A DNA stretch of 64,000 nt from NCBI GenBank assembly GCA_027972325.1, contig JAPMOS010000004.1, forward strand, positions 186,001 to 250,000, given 5' to 3'. The notes beneath the pieces were generated by a model. The model worked only from the letters and a program-made list of their open reading frames with translations, ran no database searches and was not told where the DNA came from. Shown here piece after piece: positions 23,099-34,799 of the stretch. The stretch comes from Paratrimastix pyriformis (lineage: Eukaryota; Preaxostyla; Paratrimastigidae). Numbering within the stretch: position 1 is the stretch's first letter; every line of letters starts with the position of its first letter. Made by a program: the position numbers and the translations under genes.

Positions 23099-25599
23099 AT
23101 GCCACGAAATACGGCACAGTGGTCACAAAAGAAAAGGAGGAGAACAACTTCAAAGACACCGCGAAAAGAACCTGTCAATTCCTCCGTCGTCGTTGGGTCC
23201 TTGCCCAATCGACATGTCGTCACTGTCCAACTGACCGATCTCCCTGTTTATTCGCCTTCAGAGCCAGATACCAGGGCTCTTCCCCGGCTTGGTAAGCCGA
23301 AAACTCCCATGCCATCGGTCGTTCAGACCCGATTGCTTCCCAAGCCACCTCCTCCACAGGCCACGCCCCCACAAAAATCCTCTCTGTGCAAGACCCCACG
23401 TGGAACGCCTCACTCTCTCCTTTCTTCCCCATCCGGATCCCCTTCTTCCGGATCCTCGTATTCGGCATCCCCCCGATCACCTGAAGCCGACTCTGCCTCC
23501 ACTCCCCGAACTCCAGCTCCACCCCCTCGCACCGATGGACTTCCATCAACTCCAGGAAATAGCGTACAGGTCCCATTTCCCATCCTCCTTCCCTGATGCA
23601 GACCACTCCTCTCCCACCCGGCGGCCACAGCTCCTCAAGGAGTTCCACGCGCTCCGGGACCGGGCAGCTGCGGCGCAGGCCCAACTGGCCCAAGAGATCG
23701 ACGCCCGTAAGAAGGAGGCCGAGCAAGAGTTGCGGCACAGCCAACAGAAAGAGGAAGTGTTGGCCCAGGTCTGAGGGTCGCGCCCTCCCTGCGCTTCATC
23801 CTGCACTTCATCTTGCTCGCTCGTTCCTTGCGTCGTCCCGCCCCGTCCAGACGCTCGAAGAAGAGCGGGCACGCTTCGCGAAGACCCAAAAAGAGCTCAT
23901 CCAGGTCCGCCCCGCCCCGCTGCTCCCTTCATCGCCATCCTTGGGTGTGTCGTCCCCCTCAGAGCTCCGACCAACAGAAGGCCATCGTGTTGGCCCTCGA
24001 GGAGCAGCTCAAAGAGGTCTGCTGCCCGTACCCCCGCTGATAATCCTCCTCAACCTACCCCCATTGTGCCCTTGACGCCACGTCACCGCCCACTGGCCAC
24101 CATCCAGGGGGCCGCCGAGCGGGCCCACATCTGCGAGGCCGGCCAGGCGGCCTTGGCACAGATGCAGGCAGAGATGAAGGTCCGCCCCCCCTCGCGGAGA
24201 CACCCCCCGCGGCAAACTGGGCCCGAGCTGTGCCGTCGGATTTTGCTGCCTTGTCGCTGCATAGTGACGGTCGTTCCCTCTCCTTAGGCCCTCACAACGG
24301 AGCGGGACGCGGCCCTTGCCCGAGGTCTGGCAGCCATGTCTCAAATGACCCCGGACCCACACTTCGGGATGGTTTCCTGCAGCCACCGCGGCGGAGGGGC
24401 GTGTTGCCGCCTTGAAGAAGGACAACCGGACCCTCAGGCATCAGTCCGCACTTCCCACCCCGCGCTCCCTGTCCCCCCGCCGTCGCTGCCATCACCACCA
24501 CCACGCATGCGCACATGCCACATACCTGACACCGCGCGCGTCCGCGTGCACACATACACACACGCACACACGCACACTACGCACACTACGCTCCGCCCAG
24601 GGTGTACATCCTTCAAGAGCTGAGCGCCATCGAGGCGGAGCCACTGCCGCTGGATCAGTGCCCGGAGCGCTTCCTGCGCCCCATCCACGAGAACCACCCG
24701 ACGCCCCCGCCATCGCCATCTCCATCCACCGCCGCCGAGGCCAATGCTGCGGCGGGGACCCCTCCCGAGGGCAGCGCGAGTGTGCAGGAGGACCACGCCC
24801 AGACGGGTCGGCCTGATGGACCGGCCCCGATGCCCGCGGGGGCTCCACAGCCGGGCGACCAGCAGCAGCAGCAGCAACAGCCAGCGGAGGCGCACCTGGC
24901 GGCCGATCCGAACTCGCTCCTGTACCGGTGCAAGATCTACAACCTTCCCACAAGGAGAGGCCTGTCCCTCGGGCCATTGTATGGCGCATCATCGCGCTTG
25001 CTTGAAGTGGGGAAGAGGGAGGGGGGGAGGGGGAAAGGGAGACGGGGAGGAATGTGATGTTCGGGGAGCTGATTTTCCGAATTTGGGGGGATCCGTTTGC
25101 CACAGAGCACCATTTCCTGCTCTACCTCAACGGCCCGCAGACTGAGGCCCGCTACCTGCCCGTCCCCGCCCCCGCGACCACGGCGGCCCCGGTCGCAGGA
25201 GGAGCTGACAAGGTCCGCTGGCGCCAGCATTGGGTCCTGGCATATTCATTCGGTATTGGTCCCCCATCTGATCAGGCCGCCGCAAGTCGTTTCCCGTTGG
25301 AGCGCCTGCCGGAATTCTTGCAAGACGAAATCAGCTTCGACCCCGAAGGCATGGCCCAATTTTGTGTGAAGCTCCTCCAGCACATTTTCCTCGACACCAC
25401 TCAGGACAGCTCGCAGAGCAAGCGAGCACGCAGGGACCCCAAAGGTGCCTCCGACGACGAGGAAGGGAGCAGTGCTGAGGAAATGGAAGATGAACAGCAG
25501 AGCGAAGGCGACGAGGCGAGCGAATATGAACCGAGCGATGGGTCTGAGGGCAGCGAGGGCGACGAGCCCGAAAATTCGCCCCCCGAAAAAGCTGTGTAA
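23099..25599 (+). CDS. Coiled-coil protein with acidic C-terminal tail
   Basis: No family recognised. The likely start MPRNTAQWSQKKRRR (ATG 23099) is strongly basic. It is followed by about 130 residues rich in Pro/Ser/Thr. A series of short exons then encodes coiled coil: KEFHALRDRAAAAQAQLAQE, EEERARFAKTQKELIQ, QQKAIVLALEEQLKE, ERAHICEAGQAALAQM. A glutamine run follows (about 24860), then a globular block (LYRCKIYNLPT, FGELIFRIWGDPFATEHHF, RWRQHWVLAYSFG, FLQDEISFDPEGMAQFCVKL). The protein ends with an acidic tail (DDEEGSSAEEMEDEQQSEGD) and TAA at 25597-25599. The globular block may be a conserved domain I cannot name. Exon joins between 23560 and 25060 are not all resolved. Confidence 0.5.
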
Positions 25600-25778
25600 C
25601 GTTTCTCTTATATTGCGTTCCTCCCACTTCCCTTGTTTTTCACCTCCCCCCCTCCCCCCTCCCCCTCTTCCTTTCTCCGGCAACGATCCCGCATTCCTTC
25701 GAGTCAATACGTTTCACCTGTCTCAATTTGAACTCAAATTCAAATTGACGAGAACTGCGCACCCGCACCTGGTCGAAG

Positions 25779-26908
25779 ATGCAGCCTTTTCTTCTGGCCT
25801 CTCTTTTGGTTGCCGCAGTTTTAGGAGCGGCACCTCTCCTGAAATTCGATGCATTCTACCCCCAGCGCACGCTGCTGTTCTCCAATCATGTCTCTCTTTT
25901 TTTGCACGTTTGCTCACGATGCTGATTCTAGTTCTTTGTCGTTAGCCCGAACCAATTGCTCGGGAGTATTTGGCTGAGGCAGGCGTTGTTCTTTATCGGA
26001 CAAACGACGATATTCGCGGACCTGTTCGCGCATGGTACGAACATCTGAATTGGGCTGGAGCCACGATCTCCTTCGGCGTGTACCTCTACAACCCGAACAA
26101 AAACCCTGTCAACATTCTGGTGACTGGGCGTGGTTTTACCAACAAGTGGAATGGCGGAATTCCTTTCGTGGAACTCTTTACTCCCGGGTCTGTTTTTCGC
26201 AGTTGTAACGCCTGTGTGGTGACACCCCTTCAGCTTTACACCTGAACAGATTCTGGTCCCTGGGCAGTCGGGCAAGCTTCTTTTGCAACAAGACGGCATC
26301 AGGAACAACACACTGACCACTGGCGTTGTCGATTTTGAGGTTCAGGCCACCACCCCCGGAGCGGCCCTGACCACCGTTCGGGTGAGCTTCGTGGCCTTCG
26401 TGAGCTCCAAATCGGTGACCCCCGACCTGCCCCAGATCCCCTATTTCATCCCTGGCCACTCCCAGGTCCGCCCGTCTCCCTCCGGGGTCCTCGTCGACTC
26501 ACCCCTGGGGCTGTCCCGCAGGAGATGCTCTGCTACAAGGGCTCGAGCCCCGTGTCGGACGTGCAGGCCCGGCAGCTGAACTTTGTGGTCTCGGACAGCA
26601 CCCCCAGCGGCGCACTGCCCGTGGCCTACTCGGCTTACGACATGGACAGCCAGACCTTCCTCGAGCCTGTCGAGCGGACCCCCTTCACCAGCCACATCGG
26701 CCCCGCAAATGTCCGCCGCCCCACGTGGTGGTGGCTTGTGTGACGTGGTGTGTGTGTTGTACAGAAGCAGAAGCAAGAAGGACGATGTTGAAAGGGACAA
26801 GTTGGTGTGAACAGGGGAGTTCACACCAACGGGCGCCCCGCACCAGCCGGGTTGGCCGGTGCGAGGCGCTGCACGGCAGGGTGTGCGCGCGTGTGTGCGC
26901 GCGTGTGT

Positions 26909-26939
<31 letters not shown>

Positions 26940-27179
26940 GGACAGGAGCGGAGAGGTCCGATTGAGATCGCAGCCTGCTGACCTCTCTGTCTGTCTTCGC
27001 CCGGGTTCGACCACCAGACGCCGGCCGCGGTGGTTCTGGACAACATCGCCCTGTTGACCCCTGGCTGGGGCTACATCCACGTGCTGGCCAAATCCGACGG
27101 CAATGGTGGCTATCCCAACTGGGGCAACTGGGCCGTCACCTACCACCTGTACGGCTCCGTCACCAACCAAGGCCCGTCT

Positions 27180-27214
<35 letters not shown>

Positions 27215-27529
27215 TCTCCTCTCCCCACCCACCCGCCGAGCGGACCCTGGCAAAACCGATGGCCTGACTGCTGTATCCGGGCGGGGCACCTCCCCCCAGG
27301 CAAGCGGGACCGGCTGCTGCAGTTCCGGATGGGCTCCCCGGGCGACTCGCCGCTGGCCTTCCAGAACAGCAACGGCACCTGGGACTCGGTCATTGTCGAG
27401 CACTCCCAGGGCATGAGCACCCTCTACCAGACGCCCCTGCCGGCCGGCCAGACCGTCCCGTTCGCCATCAACTACGTCATGGGCGGCCCCGGCTACGGCG
27501 CCCTCACCAACGAGTTCCTCCTGCAGTAG
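25779..27529 (+). CDS. Secreted or surface protein, unknown family
   Basis: The N terminus MQPFLLASLLVAAVLGAAP is a clear signal peptide. Exons: 25779-25889, 25946-26187, 26234-26466, 26522-26710, 27018 to about 27170, and about 27300 to 27529 (stop TAG). The first four joins are phase-correct, with introns of 56, 46, 55 and 307 bp; the last is uncertain because it holds a C run (27180-27206). The mature chain has beta-rich, Asn/Gly/Tyr-rich blocks (FGVYLYNPNKNPVNILVTG, NGGYPNWGNWAVTYHLYGS, MSTLYQTPLPAGQTVPFAIN) with several potential N-glycosylation sites (NNTL, SNGT). No transmembrane segment is evident after the signal peptide. It could be a secreted lectin- or beta-sandwich-like protein, but I do not recognise the family. 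Confidence 0.65.
26876..26940. repeat. (GT)n microsatellite in a 307-bp intron
   Basis: gtgtgcgcgcgtgtgtg... in the fourth intron of the secreted-protein gene. This intron is several times longer than its neighbours, and the repeat contributes to the extra length. Confidence 0.9.
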
Positions 27530-27894
27530 ACCTGGGGGGACATGGAACATGGCCCCCGGCAACATCCGCACCAGGGCCGCCCGGTGTAACAATGAACAAA
27601 CCGTCATCTCCTCCTCCTCCTCCTCCTCCTCCATTGTATTTTGGTGGCCTCGACCCCCCCGAGATCGCTTTTCTCTGGTTCCTGGTCGAAGCGCCGCCGC
27701 CCCACCCTCTCTCGGGCTGCAAGTGGGGCAACCAGGAGTCAGTTACAGGGCGAGAATTGGGGAACGACACAGATGTGCAAAGCGAAGAGAATTTAAAAAT
27801 ATGGGGGAAGAGCGGTGGCACTATTTCACAAGGTTGGAGCGACGCCGGACGGGTATGGTACGTGCGTGGGTCTCCAAAAAAGAGAGGTGGCCCC
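27530..27894. other. Convergent intergenic region
   Basis: 365 bp between the secreted-protein stop and the FHA-protein stop. It holds a (cct)n run at about 27605-27635. If the FHA gene is not spliced near 28055, its frame would run on through this region as low-complexity sequence. I see nothing else. Confidence 0.4.
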
Positions 27895-28400
27895 CTACAT
27901 GGCAGTCGGAGCGGGAGCCGGAGCAGTATCCGGAGCAGCAATGGGGAGGACTGGGGATGGGGCAGCATCGGCAGCCTGGGATGGCTCGGCAACAGGCGAG
28001 GGGGTGGGCTCTTGGACGACTGCGACGAAGACTGTGAAGGGCGCAAACTCAGGTGGATCAGACCAGAAGATTTTGGGAGAAGGAAATAGAACCAAAACTC
28101 GCCGATTTCAACGCGGCTGCCTGATTGCAATGGTCGTTCCTGATCGGCTTGGAGGTATAGCATATTATCTGGGTGCGACCCTACACGAGCGCCATTTTTG
28201 CCGTGGCATTTGACCATCCACTGCTGCTTTTCGGCGTCAAACCAGATGGAGATATGTTTGCGGGAGATGTTTTTCAGCGTTGACAGGGCCACAATGTCTG
28301 GATCCGGCTTTTTGGTTTTCCGGCCCAGGGTTACTGAAAGACTGGTCATCTCGTAGCTGAATCCATTGGGCTTGGGCTCAACGAGTTTCGCGAACGCCAT
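27895..28400 (-). CDS. FHA-domain protein
   Basis: The forkhead-associated fold binds phosphothreonine peptides. From ATG 28400 the protein starts MAFAKLVEPKPNGFSYEMT. Then come beta strands with family landmarks: SLSVTLGRK (GR at the first loop), ALSTLKNISRKHISIWF (S-R-K-H phosphopeptide loop), WMVKCHGKNGARVG (N-G turn) and LQSGSRVEIGEFWFYFLLP. The pattern is closest to FHA domains of forkhead-like transcription factors (SRKHxxI...CxGKNG). After the domain a 32-bp GTCTGA...CAG intron (about 28026-28057) would lead to VFVAVVQEPTPSPVAEPS and a Pro/Ala tail ending APAPAPTAM, stop TAG at 27895. Without that splice the frame stays open to 27504 as low-complexity sequence, so the C terminus is uncertain. 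An extra upstream exon is possible. Confidence 0.7.
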
Positions 28401-28478
28401 CGCCAGAAATGAGCAGCTAGTCCCCGGTGAAGGCTGGCTGTGCTCGCTGATCGTTGACAGGTACAGATTGGCCTTATC

Positions 28479-29291
28479 ATGGACGACCAATTCGTTCAAT
28501 TTCTACTTTCATCCACAAACCCTGTTCCTATTCCACCACCAGAGGGGTTCCAAGAGATTCCTCCTCCCTCAGTACCCGACCGATGAGGAACTCATTAAGC
28601 GAGCTGGTCTGTCGACAAAATTCGGGCTCGCAATGACTCTCTCTTCCGACGACTGTAATCGTAGATATGTGTATGAATTTGCTCCAGCGAGGTCGGCGTT
28701 TTTCTTTCGTGTGTTGCGGCGATTGGTTTTTTTCTTCTTTTCTTCAAGCTACGACACAGAGCCCACAGGTTGTCCAACAAGTCGCAGAGGGGGTTTGCGG
28801 GCAAATTGCGCTCTTCATTGAGAGGGTCTGTCTCTACATCCTGACATTCTTGCACACCATCGATCATCTCGCGGCAGGTGACAGCGGTGGAACTTCAGCC
28901 TCTTCGACGGATGCTGGACATTCGCCTGAAGCAGCTCACGCCTCCTGCCCCAACTTTGGTCGCTCCATCGAGTTCGCCCGCCCGAGGCTCCCCCAGCCCC
29001 TCCCCGCCCGCCCGCCCCGCCGGCGGGCCTCCCCCGTGCGACCCCCCTCCCGGCCCGCTTCTCCCTCCCGGGTCCAGCCGGGGCCCGCGTCTCCAGTCTC
29101 TTCTCCTCCGCCCCCACCCATGCCCGTGGCATCTCCTCCCCGGGCCGCCCGGCCGGCGGCCGGGGGTCCATGGCCCTGCGCCACCTGCACCTTCATCAAC
29201 CCCCCCCACGCCGAGGTGTGCGATCTCTGCGGGACCCCACGACCCGGCGCCGGTCTGCGCGGCTCCCCAGTGGGAGTGGGGTGCTCGGCCT

Positions 29292-29325
<34 letters not shown>

Positions 29326-29524
29326 TGTCTACAAACCCTTCATCCCTTCATCCTTCGCGTCACCGGTTCCTGCGTCTGCTTGGGGGCTGGGGCTGGGGCT
29401 GGGGCTGGGGCTGGGGGGACTGAACCTCGTCGCAGCGGTGGATCGATGGGAGTGCGTGGCCTGCCACTACCGGAACCCGGCAGATTCGCGGGCTTGCCGC
29501 AACTGTGGGCGGCCGCACGAATGA
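28479..29524 (+). CDS. Protein with two RanBP2-type zinc fingers
   Basis: Two C-terminal fingers of the W-x-C-x2-C-x10-C-x2-C type. The first is PWPCATCTFINPPHAEVCDLCG (about 29171-29237) and the second is RWECVACHYRNPADSRACRNCG (about 29448-29513), ending with stop TGA at 29522-29524. Such fingers bind single-stranded RNA or ubiquitin; the TF-N residues of finger 1 fit ubiquitin binding, but this is not decisive. Upstream are a helical segment (QQVAEGVCGQIALFIERVCLYILTF) and a Pro/Arg/Ser-rich linker. ATG 28479 (MDDQFVQFLLSST) is the likely start, and the joins between 28550 and 28780 are not resolved. The intron between the fingers holds a 32-nt G run on the sense strand and a (ggggct)n repeat. 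Its start lies 78 bp from that of the divergent FHA gene. Confidence 0.65.
29292..29323 (+). repeat. 32-nt G homopolymer in an intron (sense strand G)
   Basis: It lies in the intron between the two zinc-finger exons. Unlike most homopolymers in the window, it places G, not C, on the coding strand. Confidence 0.95.
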
Positions 29525-29783
29525 GCCATGGGGTGTGTGGGCCGGGGCTCGTCGCCTCGGCCGAGGGGAAGCGGGTGCCGCTGCTTGTCAATAGGCGTCA
29601 TGTGTGGGTCGCCCCCTCCCTCTCCGCCCCTCCGCCCTCGTTTGTGGGTCCGTCTGCGTCTGTGTCGTCTCTCCGTTGGATCGTTCAGCCCTCCGTCGCG
29701 CCCTCACAGGACGAAACGGAAAAAACACATCCTCCATAGGCCCAGGCCCAGGCCCAGGCCCGAGGGGGGGGGGGGGGGGGGGC

Positions 29784-31514
29784 TCATCCGAGGATGACGG
29801 GGCTGGGGGTGCGGCCCGTGGTGCGCAGGATGAACCGCTCGTCGTCGGCCTCGGATCCGCTCCCTGCGAAGCTGAGGCTGCTGCGGCCCCCGTCGGGCGG
29901 GCGGTCGGGGTCCCAGTCGGGGCTCCGTTGGGCCCCCGACGAGGGCGGCCGGGCCAGGGAGGCCCGCAGGAGGGCCCCCATCCGAGCTGTTGCCTCGTGG
30001 GCATCCTCGGGAGGTCGCCCGGGTGGGTGCTGCAATCCGACAGGGAGGGGAGGGGAGGGGGTTAGTGATAGCCGAGGGTGAGGGAAGGGGGGGTTAGCGA
30101 CAGCCGAGGAGGAGGCGCGGGCGACGGGCGACGGCGAGGATGCGGTGGTCGTGCCGCCCGCGGACTTTGGATGGGGTCGGCCGGGCGCGGGGGTTGCGCG
30201 CTTGGGCCGGCGGGTGGGGCGGCCTGCAGCCACACCATCAATGCCGAGGTGCCCAGGGTGCGATGAGGAGGAGATCGGGGTTGTGGTCGTGGTCGGTGGG
30301 GGGGGGGGGGGGGGGGGGGGCAGGCGGACATGGCGAGGAGGTGGATGCCCCGAGAGGAGAGACCGCCCCCGGGGCTTGGCGGCCCGGGGCTGTGTGGGGT
30401 GGTGGGGGTGGCCGAGCTTGCCGATGCCGATGCCGATGCCGATGCCGAGGGCGAGCGGGGCGAGACCAGCCGCGCCACGGCCGACACCCCCGTGATGCCC
30501 CCCAGCAGCGGGTGCTCGTTGGCGGCCCGGGCGAGGCCCATCCTGAGCTGGTCCAGGGGCAGGTGCGGCACCTGGGGCGGCGATGATGCCGCGTCCTTCG
30601 GCATGCCCCGCCCCGGCGAGCCGGGCGACCGGCCACTCGTGGGCGCCGAGGTGGCCGGGGCCGGGGCTGCTGGGGTGGTGGTGGCGGTGGCGGTGGCGGT
30701 GGTTGGGGATGTGGCTGTGGCGGGGAGCGCCGTCATGGATGTGACCGGGGGCGCGGGCCGAGGGACAGCAACCGCGGTGTTGGGCGGGGCGTCCGGTGTG
30801 GCGGCGGCGGCGGGCGGCGAGTTGGCGACGGCGGTGGCGGCGTGGGGGGCGTGCGGGGAGCGGTGCGCCTGGGGAGAAAGGGGAGACGGCGGCGAGTGGG
30901 GGCCGCCGGGCGGGTGGGCCGCGAAGGCCACCGTGACGGCCTGGACGGGGGGCAGGGAGGGCCCGCGGGCCTGGCTGAGGATGGTCCGCATGAGGGCAGC
31001 CGAGGAGCGCGCCAGCTCGCCCTTTCGCCGAGCCTGGGCCCCGCGGGGCGGGTGGCCCAGCGGCGGGGGCGGGGGCGGGGCGGGGGCGGGGGGCGGGGGC
31101 GGCGGTCCCGAGGAGGCCGACGGCGGGCCGGGTGGACTGACGGCAGGGGGCTCGGCCCGCTCGCCCGGGGGGTGCAGGCCCGGGTGGTCGACTGGGCCAG
31201 TGGGTGGGCGGGCGTCCCGTGGCGGGGTGACGGATGCTGCCCGGCGCCGGCCACCATCATGGTGACGTGAGCCGGTCTGCCCGGGGGGGTGGGCGCGGGG
31301 CGGCCGGGGAGGGGAGAGGGGGGAAGGGGTGCAGGGCGGCAGTGACTGCGCCAGCGGGTGGAGGGCGGGGCCGGGGCCGGGGAGGCACCGCCGGGTCGCC
31401 GCGCGGGATGGGCGACGAGCCGCCCCGCAAGGGTCAGCGAGCGCCGGCCCACCCCGGCCCATACCGGGAGAGGAGAGGGCGTGGGGATGGGCCCCAGCCA
31501 CCGTCACACCCGAC

Positions 31515-31545
<31 letters not shown>

Positions 31546-34500
31546 ACAGGCACCGACCTGCGAGCTGATAGGGGCATGGGGCTCTGTTCGCGGGGCTGGG
31601 GCGACCGTCCCAGGATGCTCGCGGGGCGGCTGGGGGGCGGCTCGGCCAGCTCGAGGTCCGGGTCCGAGGCCGGCTCGGGCCCCGGCAGGCTCCGCACGGT
31701 GACGCTGCCGCCGGGGGTGGGCGGCGGCAGCCAGGCGGCCCGGCCGCCGCCGCCACCACCACCACCGGCAGCGGGCACCACCAGGGAGCGTGCCGAGCGT
31801 GCCGTCAGGCCCCGCCGCTCGAGGAGATCAGCGTGGCGCGGGCCGTCTGGGAGCCGTCCGCCCCGGGGACGGGCGGCCGGGCGTTGACCAGGGCGGCCAG
31901 GCTGTCGGGCAGGGGCGTCAGCGGGGCCCGGGGCGGCTCGGGGGTGGGGGTCGGCGAGGCCCGCACGGCCGCTACGGGGTCCACCCGGGCCAGGCGCGCC
32001 TGCAGCTTGGCCACGGCGGCCGCGAGTTGGCCCACCCGCAGATTGCGGGCCGAGACTGCCGTGCCGTGCCGTGCCGTGCCGTGCCGTGCCGTGCCGTGCC
32101 GTGCCGTGCCGTGCCGTGCCGTGCCGTGCCGTGCCGTGCGCACCCATGGTGGATGAGGCATGGCCGGGGGGGGGCGGGAGTGGCGGGGACGGACGGAGGT
32201 ACTCGAGGGAGAGGATCTTCTGCAGGTCCTCGGGCCGGGCCGGGACCCCGTCCAGCTTGGCCTGCAGGGCATGCACCCTGCCCAATGCCCCGCGCCCCCC
32301 CCCCCCCCCGCGCCCAGACGGCCGTGGTGAGCGGCCGGAAGCGACAGGGCAGCCCCTCCTCTCCGGCCTCCTCAACATCCCCCCTCCTGGGCGCGGACCG
32401 CTCGTTGGCGTCCTGCAGCTGTGCGCGGGCCTTGTTGAGGGCGGCCCTGCATTCCTCGCCCTCGGCCACCTTGGCCCGCAGCTCGGCCGCCTCTCTCCCA
32501 GTCGGCCCGCCTCCCGCTCGGCCGCCTCGGCCCGCAGGCGCATCCTGCAGCGGCAGCGGCAGCGGCACAGACAGAGCCGGGCAGCACCATCGTCAGCACA
32601 TGATGACGGCAGTGCCGCCGTGCCGCCGAACCGCCAGGAGGGCCCCCCAACACGCGGCCGATGGGGTGGATGGGATGGCGGGGCGGTGTGTGTGTGTGTG
32701 TGTGTGTGTGGGGGAGGTGGCCATTGGGGCGCACGCACTTGGCGAGGTCAGCCTGGAACTGGAGCCGCTCCCGGTGCATCTGGGCGGCGATGGTGGCGGC
32801 CTGCTTCTCCTTCAGGAGCCGACTGCGCTCCTCGGCCTCGCGGGCCGCCTGCTGGGCCGCCGCAGTCTCGGCCTCGAGTTGATGCAGCTGCCCGCCCGAC
32901 GAGACAGACGCACACACAGGCACAGAGGCGCAGAGGCACAGAGGCACAGAGACAGAGACAGAGACACAGACACAGACACAGGCAGACGCACATGAGCCAT
33001 CGGGATCACGCGGAGCGAAACGGGCGGGGGACCTTCTTCTCGATGGCCTCCTTGCCCTGCAGGAAGATGTCGATCTCGGCCTGCAGCCGGGTCGCCTGCA
33101 GCCGAGCGGCGAGGAGCTCTTTCTGGGAGAGAAGGAGAAGGGGCCGGGGGAGGAGAAGGGGCCGGGGTGGAGAAGGGGCCGGGAGCCGACGAAGAAGAAG
33201 GAAGCGAATGAGCCGCCGAAGTCTCAGGGCTGGGAACCGACGGCAAAGAGGTGTCCACATGCCCCGACCGGAGGGGCGGGAGGCGGGAAGGGCGGGGCTG
33301 GAGGCCGAGGAGGGGCGCGGACTGCGTTCTGGTCGAGGTCGAAGCGGAGCCGGTCGCCCTGGGCCACCAGGGTGGCGATGTCGTCCTTCATCTGCCCTCC
33401 CCCACGCGCCATACCGCCCAACCGGCCCCCAACGCGGCACAGGTGAGTGAACCCGGCCTGAGGCGCGTGCACACGCCGCTGCTCCAACGGGGTGGTCAGT
33501 CAGGGGAGGCGCCGGAACCTTGGCGTTCTGCACCTCGAGCTCGCAGCGGGCCTCCCGGGCGGCCTGCTCGGCGGCCTGGAGCTGGCGCTGGTGCTCCTGC
33601 CCCAGCCGAGCCAACTCGGCCTGGTGGGCCGCCTCCATGGCCTGCGCACGCATCCGTTCCAACCCCAGTGGCGCACGGCCGTGAGAACAGTTTCCAAAAA
33701 GGAGCGGCGCACGGCGGGGCACGGCGGGGCACGGCGGGGCACGGCGGGGCAAGGCGGAGCACGGCGGAGCACGGCGGAGCACGGCGGAGCACGGCGGAGC
33801 ACGGCGGAGCACGGCGGAGCACGGCGGAGCACGGCGGAGCACGGCGGAGCACGGCGGAGCACGGCGGAGCACGGCGGAGCACGGCGGAGCACGGCGGCAA
33901 GAGGGCCTTTTGGGCTGTCACGGGCGCCGGGGGAGGTGGTCGGTGGCAGCTGGGGTGCAGACTGCGCGTTCCTTGGCGGCCTGCTCGAGGAGCTGCTGGC
34001 GGGCCCGGTCGACGGCCCCGTAGCCGGCCGCCCGGGCCTGCTCGACCTCGCGCTAGCGGATCCGGGGGCTGAGTCGCGCCCCGAGAGCAAGACGCCCACA
34101 GGCAGACCTCCGACTCGCGCTTGACGAACTGCTGGACGGCGCTCGTCTGCAGCAGAAGGAGAAGGGGTGAGTCCGACCGGGGGAGGGGGAGGGGAGGCAC
34201 CGAACCTTGTCGTGGGCGTCCTGGAGGAGCCTGGCGAATTCCTCCGAGACGGCCGCGCTAAAGCGCTGGTCTTGATGAAGGTGTTCCTCCTGGGCAGCAC
34301 CGACTCCTTCCTCGACGGTCCCAAGGGCCAGGCCCTGCAGCCCTTCCAGAAATTGGTTGCACTCTTGAAGCACGGCCGCCGCCGTCATGGGGCCTCCGCT
34401 GCTCCCGGAGCTACAGAGTTTTTGTGCGATGGAGTCATTGCCGTTCGCGGACCCGAGCAACAGCGTCTGCAGCCGATCCTGCCATTGTTTGATGGCGTGA

Positions 34501-34730
34501 CTGATGACAGTGGAAAGTTTGTCCCGGAGTTGAATGAGAGGCTCTTGACGTTCCGCTTGAAGACTCTACGCGGGATCGTTGCTGCAGAGTTCAAGGAACA
34601 GAATCTGACCTTTGTCAGTGTCCCAAGGTTGGATCGAAGTCGCTCCCAATAATCTTTGCGGCCGGGACTGTTTGTTGCGGTGAACTGCTGCTTAACGGCC
34701 TGATCGACGACTCTAGAGAACGCTAACAGG
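29784..34730 (-). CDS. Long coiled-coil protein with disordered C terminus
   Basis: No family recognised. The 5' part: exon WERLRSNLGTLTK (ending about 34608) joins in phase across a GTCAGA...TAG intron to SLQAERQEPLIQLRDKLSTV. It continues through AIKQWQDRLQTLLLGSANG to FSAAVSEEFARLLQDAHDK. Short exons then encode coiled coil: AVQQFVKRESE, ARQQLLEQAAKE, EAAHQAELARLGQEHQRQLQ, DDIATLVAQGDRLRFDLDQ, ARLQATRLQAEIDIFLQGKE and AAREAEERSRLLKEKQAATI. The part encoded below about 32000 is Pro/Ala/Ser-rich and ends GRTPSPVILG, stop 29784. I found no ATG in frame with the first exon, so the true start is uncertain; it must lie within about 100 bp of the divergent OTUD6-type gene. Introns carry several unrelated minisatellites (entered separately). 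A scaffold or axonemal role is possible but not shown. Confidence 0.5.
31518..31543. repeat. G homopolymer (sense C), intron of minus-strand gene
   Basis: About 26 Gs on the top strand; poly-C in the transcript of the 29784-34730 gene. A similar run lies at about 30299-30320. Confidence 0.9.
32060..32141. repeat. 5-bp minisatellite (gccgt)n, about 16 copies
   Basis: Perfect tandem array within the minus-strand coiled-coil gene, between coding blocks, so probably intronic. Confidence 0.95.
33706..33899. repeat. 10-bp minisatellite (gcacggcgga/g), about 19 copies
   Basis: The left copies end in g and the right copies end in a, and one copy reads gcaaggcgga. This is a clear two-variant array with a boundary near 33772. 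It is intronic in the minus-strand coiled-coil gene, between the GLERMRAQAMEAAHQ exon and the upstream AARQQLLEQ exon. Confidence 0.95.
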
Positions 34731-34799
34731 AGACAGCAAGCCGAGAAGAAATAAAGGGGATTGCGAAAAGATCCAAAAGGTTGAGTTCGTCAAGTTTCC

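Noticed and set aside
30062-31765. A single 567-residue minus-strand frame rich in Pro/Ala
   Set aside because: High GC keeps stops rare. The frame mixes exon and intron sequence, including C runs, so it was not annotated as its own gene but as part of the 29784-34730 gene.
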